From an uncultured Roseburia sp. (GTDB lineage: Bacteria; Bacillota; Clostridia; Lachnospirales; Lachnospiraceae), in NCBI GenBank assembly GCA_945928585.1, contig CAMENQ010000068.1, positions 1 to 9,647 on the forward strand: a stretch of DNA of 9,647 nucleotides, read 5' to 3'. Of this stretch, positions 1 through 6,483 are shown piece after piece (position 1 is the stretch's first letter; the number at the start of each line of letters is the position of its first letter). The position numbers and the translations under genes were made by a program. The notes beneath the pieces are model-generated. The model was given only the letters and a program-made list of their open reading frames with translations, was not told the origin of the DNA and ran no database searches.

Positions 1-40
1 ATTCGCGAATTTTTGGTTTCTTAATTTCACGCTGTTGCTT

Positions 41-219
41 TAGGCAATTTCCTGTTATACAAGAACCGGAGTTGGTGTACCGGAAAAATCGTATACTGTA
101 TCGTAGCGCCTTATGGTTATATGCTTTAGAAAAAGCATATAATCATAAGGCACTACGATGAAGTATACGATTTTTCTGGTACACCAACTCCGGTTCTTTT
201 TTTAAATAATAGGCAATTT
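41..219. mobile_element. Candidate insertion with 10-bp target duplication
   Basis: TAGGCAATTT occurs at 41-50 and again at 210-219, immediately outside the inner hairpin and inside the loop of the outer one. Removing 51-219, or equally 41-209, restores a compact hairpin with a single TAGGCAATTT. This is what insertion of a roughly 159-bp non-autonomous element (51-209) with target duplication would leave. Against this reading, the extreme ends of the putative element (51-60 and 199-209) are not inverted copies of each other, so it lacks the terminal inverted repeats expected of a typical MITE. The direct repeat is observed; the insertion is inference. Confidence 0.3.
61..198. repeat. Long inner hairpin, 66-67 bp arms, tetraloop, T-tract
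   Basis: Positions 61-126 and 133-198 are inverted copies differing at only five of 66 positions (82/177, 98/161, 99/160, 107/152, 116/143). Pair 127-132 leaves the loop AGAA (128-131). Three of the five differences are G-U wobbles in a + strand RNA. The right arm ends in CCGGTTCTT and runs into a T-tract at 197-203, so a + strand transcript would meet an intrinsic-terminator-like structure. The arms are far longer than a normal terminator needs, which suggests a palindromic mobile or repeat element, or a dedicated structured RNA. No reverse transcriptase, transposase or other partner gene is present in the window. Confidence 0.9.
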
Positions 220-274
220 ATAAAGCAACAGCGCGAAATTAAGGAACTAAGATTAAATTAATGTTAAAATATAA

Positions 275-303
275 TTGCATGATTACACAAAAACGTTTAT
301 AAT
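275..303 (+). promoter_or_regulatory. Promoter for the GAF-PAS-GGDEF-EAL gene
   Basis: A TTGCAT -35 box (275-280) is followed by a 17-nt spacer and a perfect TATAAT -10 box (298-303), 39 nt before the start codon at 343. It lies just downstream of the nested palindrome, so the gene below is probably insulated from upstream transcription and read from here. This is a consensus-based call for the housekeeping sigma factor. Confidence 0.65.
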
Positions 304-342
304 AATATAAGAATATATGAAATAGTCGTTAGGAGACAGGGT

Positions 343-2529
343 ATGTGTAAAGTCAATAAAAAAGAAGACTATGAAGCACTGGTCAGAGATATGGAAAAAG
401 AACTCAGGCGTAATGAGGCTATGACAGATATAGTAAAGTATCTTCAGAATGACTCGCCTATAGAAGATGTTATAAGCCATATCTGCAAAATTATCTGCAA
501 ATACTTAGATGCTTCCATAGTAGGCGTTGCTAAGCTGAAACAGGCCGGAGTTAAATATATATCAGTAGGAGCCCATGAAGAAGCCAAACAGGGAAAATGG
601 GAGCTTATATTAGATAAATTAAAAGAACACAATATAGTTTTAAGTGAAAACCAAACTGTATCAGCTACAGATAACCAGCCTGTGGTAAACGTACTAAAAG
701 AATCGGGAGTTTCAGATATAGTTGTACATGGTATAAAGATTACAGATATTACCGATATGTTTCTTATGGTTATATCTGAAAATCACAGATGCTGGACTGA
801 CGAGGAGCTTTTATTTACAAACAGTATAGCCAGTATGATACATACAGTTATAGAAAGAAGAATCGCCAAAAATTCTTTAGCAGGCTCATATGAGGCATTG
901 AAGGATATCCTTGACAATATAGGTATAGGCATATATGTTATAGACAAGGAAAGTAAGGAGATATTATTTTCAAACAAAACTATGGTAAAGCTTATAGGGG
1001 AGAATCCTACAGGCCATAAATGCAGTGAATTTCCTATTGGAAAGGAAGAAAGGCAGAATTGCAGTGAATGTGATTATCTTAAGAAAAGCAGCTTTTACAG
1101 GGAAGTTTACAACACTGCCAAAAATGCATGGTATGTAATAAAGAATAATGATATTACATGGGTAGATGGAAGGTGTGTGTCACTTTGTTCTGTTACCGAT
1201 GTTACCGATAAGAAAAAATATGAGAAAAGGATTGAATTTCAGGCAAATAATGATTTCCTTACAGGTCTTTACAATAGAATGAGATGTGAAAAGGATTTAT
1301 TCGAAACAATAAGCAGAGCCATAGACGAAGGTAAAAGCGGTATGGTTATGTTTATTGATTTGGATAATTTTAAGCATTTAAATGACGGACTTGGACACCA
1401 GTTTGGAGATTTGCTTTTGAAAATGATTTCCATAGGTATACAGCAGATAAAGGGCATTGAAAATAACTGCTATCGTATGGGCGGAGATGAATTTGTTATA
1501 CTCATTGAACCGGAGAATATGTACCGTGCAGAGGAAATTATAAGGTCTGTGGAGGATTTATTTAAAAATCCATGGTATTTAAATGGTACTGAGTATTACT
1601 GTACTATGAGTATGGGTGTGGTTTGTTATCCGGAGGACGGAACAGATGTAAATGAGCTTATAAAAAAAGCTGACATTGCTATGTATGATGCCAAAAAAAG
1701 CGGTAAAAACAGAGTTGAATATTATAATTCAGAGCAGGAAGGTACATCCCTTAAGAGACTTGATGTGGAAAACAATATGCGTTCAGCAGTATCATTAGGC
1801 TGCGATGAATTTAAGGTATATGTACAGCCTATATTTGATGTGGCAACTGGAAAATGCATAGGCGGAGAGGCACTTATAAGATGGGACAGTGAAAATCTTG
1901 GATTTTTAAATCCGGGAGATTTTATTCCACTTGCTGAAAATTTAGGTTTAATAAATGTTATAGGAGATTATTTTCTTGAACTTGCATGCAGGATAAACAA
2001 GTCATGGTCAGATATGGGCGTAGATGCTCATTTAAATGTAAATTTATCAATTGTCCAGCTTATGCAGAATTCTATAGTTGATAACATAAAGAAAATAATT
2101 GAAAAGACAGGTGTTAAGCCAGAAAATATAGTGCTTGAGGTAACGGAATCCCTTGCCATAAATGATATGAAACGTATGATGAAAATTTTATCAGAGCTAA
2201 AGAATATTGGAGTAAACATAGCACTGGACGATTTCGGCACAGGATATTCATCTTTAAGTTATATCAGACAGATGAGCTTTGATATTATTAAGGTTGATAA
2301 AACCTTTGTAGATGATATTGTAGATGATGATTATTCAAAAACCTTCGTAAAGCTTATAACAGAACTTTCTGAGCAGCTTAATGTTAAAGTATGTATAGAA
2401 GGTGTGGAAACGGAGGAACAGTTAAACACCCTTAAAAAAATGAATGTATCTATGATACAAGGCTTTTTTTACGGAAAGCCTATGCCGTATATTGAATTTC
2501 AGGAGAAATATCTTGGTATAAAAAAGTAA
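343..2529 (+). CDS. GAF-PAS-GGDEF-EAL cyclic-di-GMP turnover protein
   Basis: Cytoplasmic 728-aa signalling protein predicted to make and/or degrade c-di-GMP. Domains in order: GAF-like (about 30-175), PAS (about 183-290), GGDEF (about 300-462) and EAL (about 470-725). No membrane segment is seen. The GGDEF core is intact (GGDEF 380-384, metal aspartate D339 in IDLDNFK), but the RxxD product-inhibition site is absent (GIENNC precedes the motif). The EAL active site looks complete: E509 of EAL, N567, E599 in EVTES, D629-D630 in DDFGTG, K650, E686/E689 and Q706. Either activity could therefore work, and the net direction cannot be told from sequence. The PAS domain carries a cysteine set (C227, C240, C243, plus C278 and C282) that could bind metal or a redox cofactor. 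AGGAG at 331-335 lies 7 nt before ATG. A 55-nt gap without a clear promoter separates it from the next GGDEF gene, so co-transcription is likely. Confidence 0.93.
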   Translation: MCKVNKKEDYEALVRDMEKELRRNEAMTDIVKYLQNDSPIEDVISHICKIICKYLDASIVGVAKLKQAGVKYISVGAHEEAKQGKWELILDKLKEHNIVLSENQTVSATDNQPVVNVLKESGVSDIVVHGIKITDITDMFLMVISENHRCWTDEELLFTNSIASMIHTVIERRIAKNSLAGSYEALKDILDNIGIGIYVIDKESKEILFSNKTMVKLIGENPTGHKCSEFPIGKEERQNCSECDYLKKSSFYREVYNTAKNAWYVIKNNDITWVDGRCVSLCSVTDVTDKKKYEKRIEFQANNDFLTGLYNRMRCEKDLFETISRAIDEGKSGMVMFIDLDNFKHLNDGLGHQFGDLLLKMISIGIQQIKGIENNCYRMGGDEFVILIEPENMYRAEEIIRSVEDLFKNPWYLNGTEYYCTMSMGVVCYPEDGTDVNELIKKADIAMYDAKKSGKNRVEYYNSEQEGTSLKRLDVENNMRSAVSLGCDEFKVYVQPIFDVATGKCIGGEALIRWDSENLGFLNPGDFIPLAENLGLINVIGDYFLELACRINKSWSDMGVDAHLNVNLSIVQLMQNSIVDNIKKIIEKTGVKPENIVLEVTESLAINDMKRMMKILSELKNIGVNIALDDFGTGYSSLSYIRQMSFDIIKVDKTFVDDIVDDDYSKTFVKLITELSEQLNVKVCIEGVETEEQLNTLKKMNVSMIQGFFYGKPMPYIEFQEKYLGIKK

Positions 2530-2584
2530 TATGTAGTCTGATGAAACAATAACTTTGTATAAATGTATGTTTTAGGAGAAAAAA

Positions 2585-4258
2585 ATGAGGGAATTATCAG
2601 GAAAAAAAAGAATAAAAGGTATAGCTTTATGCATACTGCTTATATGCGTTTTTACGGTGCTTTTTTCTAAAGAATATTATGCAGAAAAAGAAGTGACAGA
2701 AAAAACCGGAAGAGTATTGTTTATAAGTTCATATTCATATGGATGGAATACTGTGCAGCTGCAGATAGAAGGAATAAAGGACGGACTTGGGGAAAATATA
2801 GTTATTGATTATGAATTTATGGATACGAAAAGAGTAAACGATGAAATAAGCAGCCGGCAGTTTTATGAAGGCATTAGATACAGATTGTCAAAGGTAGAGC
2901 CTTACGATGTAATTATAACAGGTGACGATGCAGCATTTAATTTTGCACTTGATTACAGAGAAGAACTGTTTAAGGATGTTCCTATTGTTTTTGAAGGAGT
3001 AAACAATGTGGAACTTGCCATGGAAATGTCAGAGGATTCTCTTATTACGGGAGTTATAGAAAAACTTTCTTTTGAGAAAAATATTGATTTTGCATTAAGT
3101 ATGTTTCCTGAAGCAAGAAAGGTTGTGGCAATACTTGATGACAGTCTAACAGGACAGGCGGAGAGAAAATCTTACTATGAAAATGCACAAATGTATCCGA
3201 GTATGAGCTTTACGGAGATTAACACTTCTGAACTTACATCAGATGAACTTGTGAAAGCATTTTCTGACATAGAGGAAAATACGATACTGATTTACATTGT
3301 TATGACTGAGGATGCCAGTGGAAAACAGTATACTACTAAACAGTCTGTAAGTTTGATATCAGAATATGCCAGTGTCCCTGCGTTCCAGATGGTATCAGGA
3401 GGTGTAGGACTTGGAATCCTTGGTGGAAATATGGTGTCTATGGAGCTTTCAGGCAAGCTGGCGGCAGAGATGGCAACAGATATTATAAATGGAAAAAATC
3501 CCGCAGACATAAGCGTTGTGACGGAAAGTCCAAATATATATAGTGTGGATGAGGATGTCATGAGAAAATTTAATATTGATTTGTCACTTATTCCTGAAGG
3601 TGCAGAAGTGATAAATCATAATGCATCACTTATGGATGAACATAAGGAGGTGATTGTTCCGTTTATGATAATATTATCACTTCTCATTGTTATTGTAATA
3701 ATAATGATTGTGTATAATATAAGAAAACGAAAAATGACAAATGAACTGAAAAAGGCAAAAAACTATTTACAGTATGCCAGCAGTCATGATTCACTTACCG
3801 GTTTGAAAAACAGAGCCTGTTTTGATGAAGAACTGCCCCAAATACTTGAAAGAAAAGAACCATGTTCAGTTATAATGATTGACATTGATAATTTTAAAGG
3901 TATAAATGATGGTTTTGGACACAATATAGGTGATGAGGCATTAAGACAGATAGGCGGAAGACTTATGCGGATTGATTTTGATGAATTTGTACCATACAGA
4001 TTTGCCGGTGATGAGTTCATAGCCATAGTAAAATCGGTCGATAAGGAAAGTGTTGAGGAATGTGTAAAAAAATGTATTGGTATATTTGAACATCCTTACA
4101 GACTGAATGGAGAATTCTATGAGATACACGGAAGCATTGGCGTAGCAGTATATGAGGAAGGTGACACAGTGCTTAATCTTATTGGTCATGCAGATGATGC
4201 TATGTATAAAATAAAAACCTCCGGAAAGAATGCATATGGATTTTATGAAAGATATTGA
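2585..4258 (+). CDS. Membrane sensor diguanylate cyclase with ABC_sub_bind-like ectodomain
   Basis: A 557-aa, two-pass membrane protein. Residues 10-29 form an N-terminal signal anchor and 356-378 a second membrane segment. The roughly 325 residues between them lie outside the cell and resemble the ABC transporter substrate-binding fold (ABC_sub_bind, PF04392 type; note VLFISSYSYGWNTVQ at 44-58). A short linker leads to a cytoplasmic GGDEF domain (about 393-557). The signature is AGDEF (474-478) rather than GGDEF; the metal aspartate D433 in MIDIDNFK is present, and some AGDEF proteins are active cyclases. No RxxD inhibition site is visible. The arrangement suggests that an external small ligand controls c-di-GMP synthesis; the ligand cannot be inferred. 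AGGAG at 2574-2578 lies 6 nt before ATG. It follows the GGDEF-EAL gene and probably shares its transcript. Its TGA stop overlaps the -35 box of the isc promoter. Confidence 0.88.
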   Translation: MRELSGKKRIKGIALCILLICVFTVLFSKEYYAEKEVTEKTGRVLFISSYSYGWNTVQLQIEGIKDGLGENIVIDYEFMDTKRVNDEISSRQFYEGIRYRLSKVEPYDVIITGDDAAFNFALDYREELFKDVPIVFEGVNNVELAMEMSEDSLITGVIEKLSFEKNIDFALSMFPEARKVVAILDDSLTGQAERKSYYENAQMYPSMSFTEINTSELTSDELVKAFSDIEENTILIYIVMTEDASGKQYTTKQSVSLISEYASVPAFQMVSGGVGLGILGGNMVSMELSGKLAAEMATDIINGKNPADISVVTESPNIYSVDEDVMRKFNIDLSLIPEGAEVINHNASLMDEHKEVIVPFMIILSLLIVIVIIMIVYNIRKRKMTNELKKAKNYLQYASSHDSLTGLKNRACFDEELPQILERKEPCSVIMIDIDNFKGINDGFGHNIGDEALRQIGGRLMRIDFDEFVPYRFAGDEFIAIVKSVDKESVEECVKKCIGIFEHPYRLNGEFYEIHGSIGVAVYEEGDTVLNLIGHADDAMYKIKTSGKNAYGFYERY

Positions 4259-4283
4259 CAACTAATCAAAAAAGTACTATTAT
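4255..4283 (+). promoter_or_regulatory. Likely isc operon promoter, overlapping an upstream stop codon
   Basis: A perfect TTGACA (4255-4260) overlaps the TGA stop (4256-4258) of the GGDEF gene. It is followed by a 17-nt spacer and TATTAT (4278-4283), five of six matches to TATAAT. The expected transcription start is near 4290. An inverted repeat, TTATCA-N4-TGATAA (4280-4295), sits on the -10 box and start site, where a repressor such as the neighbouring Rrf2 protein could bind. Boxes and repeat are observed; operator function is inference. Confidence 0.65.
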
Positions 4284-4284
4284 C

Positions 4285-4328
4285 ATATCTGATAAGTAGG
4301 AAATAAAACCTGCTTATCAGATATTTTT
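4285..4328 (+). terminator. Hairpin plus T-tract between isc promoter and iscR
   Basis: Arms 4285-4300 and 4309-4324 pair over 16 bp with one U-G wobble. The loop is AAATAAAA (4301-4308), and a TTTTT run at 4324-4328 follows. It has the form of an intrinsic terminator ending the c-di-GMP gene transcript. However, it lies downstream of the likely iscR promoter. A transcript starting near 4290 would still contain most of the stem, so the hairpin would act as an attenuator in the isc leader, or the palindrome may be a protein operator instead. The arm sequence recurs in the iscR coding region at 4458-4471. Confidence 0.7.
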
Positions 4329-4349
4329 GTTTATAGAAAGGAAAAGCAA

Positions 4350-4781
4350 ATGAGAATTTCTACAAAAGGCAGATATGCATTAAGACTTATGCTTGACTTA
4401 GCAATGAATATGGACAAGCAGCCTGTTCGTGTAAAAGATATATCAGTCAGACAGGAAATATCTGATAAGTATCTGGAGCAGATAATATCTGTTCTTACAA
4501 AAGGCGGTTTCGTCATAAGCTCAAGGGGGCCACAGGGTGGATACAGACTTGCAAAGGAACCGAAGGAGTATACAGTGGGAAGCATACTCAGACTTATAGA
4601 GGGTAAGCTTTGTCCGGTAGCCTGTCTTGAAACAGAAAATAACACCTGTGACAGAAAGGAAGCATGTATAACTTTGCCTTTATGGGAAAAACTGGACGAG
4701 GCAATTAACAATGTAGTAGATAATGTCACGCTGCAGGATTTGATAGACTGGAATGAAGAAAAGAAAGGAAAGGATGAATAA
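4350..4781 (+). CDS. iscR: IscR-like Rrf2 family transcriptional regulator
   Basis: A 143-aa winged-helix regulator of the Rrf2 family, full length for the family. The N-terminal half (MRISTKGRYALRLMLDLA, then ISDKYLEQI and the GPQGGYRLA wing at 60-68) is diagnostic. The C-terminal half has four cysteines: C88, C92, C100 and C106. E. coli IscR holds [2Fe-2S] with three Cys and one His in a CLTHALW context. Here the equivalent stretch is CITLPLW, so three Cys are kept (C92, C100, C106) but the His position is Leu109; C88 might substitute. The cysteines argue for a cluster-sensing IscR rather than a CymR-type regulator. It heads the isc cluster, with 3 nt between its stop and the nifS start, so the two are probably translationally coupled. 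AAAGGA (4337-4342) lies 7 nt before ATG. Autoregulation is likely by analogy with the family. Confidence 0.88.
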   Translation: MRISTKGRYALRLMLDLAMNMDKQPVRVKDISVRQEISDKYLEQIISVLTKGGFVISSRGPQGGYRLAKEPKEYTVGSILRLIEGKLCPVACLETENNTCDRKEACITLPLWEKLDEAINNVVDNVTLQDLIDWNEEKKGKDE

Positions 4782-4784
4782 AAA

Positions 4785-5969
4785 ATGGAGGAAAAGAAGA
4801 TATTGTATTTAGATAATGCAGCTACTACAGCTGTGGCACCTGAGGTTGTGGAGGCTATGCTTCCTTACTTTACGGAGTATTACGGCAACCCGTCAAGTAT
4901 ATATGGTTTTGCGGCAAAATCAAAGGCTGCTGTGGACAAGGCGAGAGAGGTTATAGCAAATTCTCTCGGTGCAAAGCCGGAGGAGATTTATTTTACAGCT
5001 GGAGGAAGTGAGTCAGACAACTGGACACTTGTAGCTATGGCAGAAGCTTATAAGAGTAAGGGCAAGCACATTATAACGAGCAAGATAGAGCATCATGCCA
5101 TATTGCACACATGTGAGTATCTTGAAAAGAACGGATATGAAGTAACATATCTTGATGTAGATGAAAACGGTCTCGTAAATCCTGCTGATGTGGAAAATGC
5201 CATAAGACCGGATACAATTCTCATTTCAATAATGTATGCCAACAACGAAATAGGCACTATAGAACCTATTGGAGAAATAGGAAAAATAGCAAAATCTCAT
5301 GGAGTGTTTTTGCATACGGATGCTGTTCAGGCATATGCCCATATTCCTATAAATGTTGATGAGGAAAATATTGATTTACTCAGTGCAAGCGGTCATAAGT
5401 TCCACGGACCAAAGGGTATTGGTTTCCTTTATATAAGAAAAGGAATAAAGATGGGATCATTTATTCATGGCGGAGCACAGGAGAGAAACAGAAGAGCAGG
5501 AACCCACAATGTACCGGGTATAGTAGGCATGGCAAAGGCTGCCGAGCTTGCCATGGAGCATATGAAAGAGCGTATGGATAAGCAGATAAAGGTAAGGGAT
5601 TACTTTATTGAAAAGGTGCAGAAGGAAATACCATATGCAAAGATAAATGGAGATTTAAAGAAGAGACTTCCAAATAATATAAATGTATGCTTTAGATTTA
5701 TAGAGGGCGAGTCAATGCTTATTATGCTTGATATGAAAGGCATATGTGCTTCAAGTGGCTCTGCATGTACATCAGGCTCTCTTGACCCGTCTCATGTTCT
5801 GCTTGCAATAGGTCTTCCCCATGAGATTGCACATGGCTCATTGAGACTTACCATATCTGAAGATACTACCATAGAGGATATGGATTATGTACTTGGAGAA
5901 TTAAAGACTATAGTGGAAAGACTTAGAGATATGTCACCATTGTATCAGGATTTTGTTTCAAAATCTTAA
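4785..5969 (+). CDS. nifS: Cysteine desulfurase, group I (IscS/NifS)
   Basis: A 394-aa PLP enzyme that converts L-cysteine to L-alanine and passes persulfide sulfur to Fe-S assembly and probably tRNA thiolation. Visible signatures: LDNAATT near the N-terminus, EHHAILHT with H104 stacking on PLP, N154 in YANNEIG, D179 and Q182 of the cofactor pocket, and the PLP lysine K205 in SGHKFHGPKG. The catalytic cysteine C328 lies in the long flexible loop SSGSACTSGS typical of the group I enzymes, at the same number as in E. coli IscS. Length is normal. The ribosome binding site (AAAGGA/AAGGA, 4764-4774) lies inside the 3' end of iscR, and the 3-nt gap suggests coupling. IscS-like and NifS-like names are interchangeable here; the IscU-type partner downstream supports a housekeeping role. 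Confidence 0.95.
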   Translation: MEEKKILYLDNAATTAVAPEVVEAMLPYFTEYYGNPSSIYGFAAKSKAAVDKAREVIANSLGAKPEEIYFTAGGSESDNWTLVAMAEAYKSKGKHIITSKIEHHAILHTCEYLEKNGYEVTYLDVDENGLVNPADVENAIRPDTILISIMYANNEIGTIEPIGEIGKIAKSHGVFLHTDAVQAYAHIPINVDEENIDLLSASGHKFHGPKGIGFLYIRKGIKMGSFIHGGAQERNRRAGTHNVPGIVGMAKAAELAMEHMKERMDKQIKVRDYFIEKVQKEIPYAKINGDLKKRLPNNINVCFRFIEGESMLIMLDMKGICASSGSACTSGSLDPSHVLLAIGLPHEIAHGSLRLTISEDTTIEDMDYVLGELKTIVERLRDMSPLYQDFVSKS

Positions 5970-6005
5970 ATGTTAAAAATAGGACTTACAGGAGGATAAT
6001 TAAAA

Positions 6006-6446
6006 ATGTATAGTGAAAAGGTAATGGACCATTTTTCTAACCCGAGAAATGTAGGAGAAATAGAAAATGCCAGTGGCGTAGGGACTGTCGGCAATGCAAA
6101 ATGCGGCGATATAATGCGTATTTTCTTAGATATAGATGACAAGACAAAGATTATAAAGGATGTAAAATTTAAGACCTTTGGATGCGGTGCGGCAGTAGCT
6201 ACAAGCAGTATGGCTACGGAACTTGTTAAGGGAAAAACTATTTATGAGGCACTTCAGGTAACGAATAAGGCTGTAATGGAGGCTTTGGACGGGCTTCCAC
6301 CGGTGAAGGTACATTGTTCACTGCTGGCTGAGGAGGCCATACATGCGGCACTTTGGGATTATGCTGAAAAGAATGGAATAGTTATAGAGGGACTGGAAAA
6401 ACCGAAAAATGATATTAGTGAGGGGGAGGAAGAAGAGGAGTATTAA
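6006..6446 (+). CDS. iscU: IscU/NifU N-terminal-type Fe-S scaffold
   Basis: A 146-aa scaffold on which [2Fe-2S]/[4Fe-4S] clusters are built from sulfur delivered by the upstream desulfurase. All ligand positions are present: C33 and D35 in KCGD, C60 in FGCGAA, and H103-C104 in KVHCSLLAEEA. It lacks the roughly 20-residue insertion that marks SufU, so it belongs to the IscU/NifU N-domain type. It keeps LPPVK (97-101), the motif recognised by the HscA chaperone in E. coli, although no hscA or hscB is in the window. The C-terminus ends in a run of glutamates (SEGEEEEEY), an unusual acidic tail. AGGAGG (5990-5995) lies 10 nt before ATG, and the 36-nt gap after nifS fits one operon. No terminator follows before the thrS leader promoter. 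Confidence 0.93.
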   Translation: MYSEKVMDHFSNPRNVGEIENASGVGTVGNAKCGDIMRIFLDIDDKTKIIKDVKFKTFGCGAAVATSSMATELVKGKTIYEALQVTNKAVMEALDGLPPVKVHCSLLAEEAIHAALWDYAEKNGIVIEGLEKPKNDISEGEEEEEY

Positions 6447-6454
6447 AAATAGAA

Positions 6455-6483
6455 TTGACAACCTGAAAATATTGTATTAAACT
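6455..6483 (+). promoter_or_regulatory. Promoter of the thrS T-box leader
   Basis: TTGACA (6455-6460) is a perfect -35 box only 8 nt after the iscU stop. With a 17-nt spacer the -10 is TAAACT (6478-6483), four of six matches. Its position just upstream of the T-box RNA fits a dedicated thrS promoter. The -10 is mediocre, so read-through from isc could also contribute to thrS transcription. Confidence 0.55.

Larger units (their letters stand above)
11..252. repeat. Outer arms of a nested palindrome (11-42 / 221-252)
   Basis: Positions 11-42 pair with 221-252. The core 20-42 and 221-243 is a 23-nt inverted repeat with one difference (A29 against C234). The outer nine positions also pair if three G-U wobbles are allowed (12-251, 15-248, 19-244). 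Taken alone, with the material between 51 and 219 removed, these arms would form a simple long hairpin whose loop is about GGCAATTTA. The arms enclose a second, longer hairpin. This stretch (1-260) holds no open reading frame that I can support. The role is unknown: it could be a transcription-blocking structure after an upstream gene, a palindromic repeat element, or a structured RNA. The palindrome itself is read directly from the sequence. Confidence 0.85.

Noticed and set aside
20..243. Integron attC site
   Set aside because: No recognisable core-site sequences at the ends of the palindrome, and no integrase or cassette genes nearby.
11..252. Retron-like non-coding RNA (nested inverted repeats enclosing a long hairpin)
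   Set aside because: Only 18 nt separate the outer and inner left arms, leaving no room for an msr, and no reverse transcriptase gene is in the window.
1192..1209. Tandem 9-bp repeat GTTACCGAT GTTACCGAT
   Set aside because: It encodes VTDVTD at the PAS-to-GGDEF junction, where a D(I/V)T(D/E) motif is normal; two copies are explained by protein sequence.
3941..4261. 106-aa open frame on the - strand
   Set aside because: It lies opposite the well-supported GGDEF domain and has no family resemblance or ribosome binding site; it is a shadow frame.
4331..4729. 132-aa open frame on the - strand
   Set aside because: It is antisense to iscR, whose protein matches Rrf2 signatures throughout.
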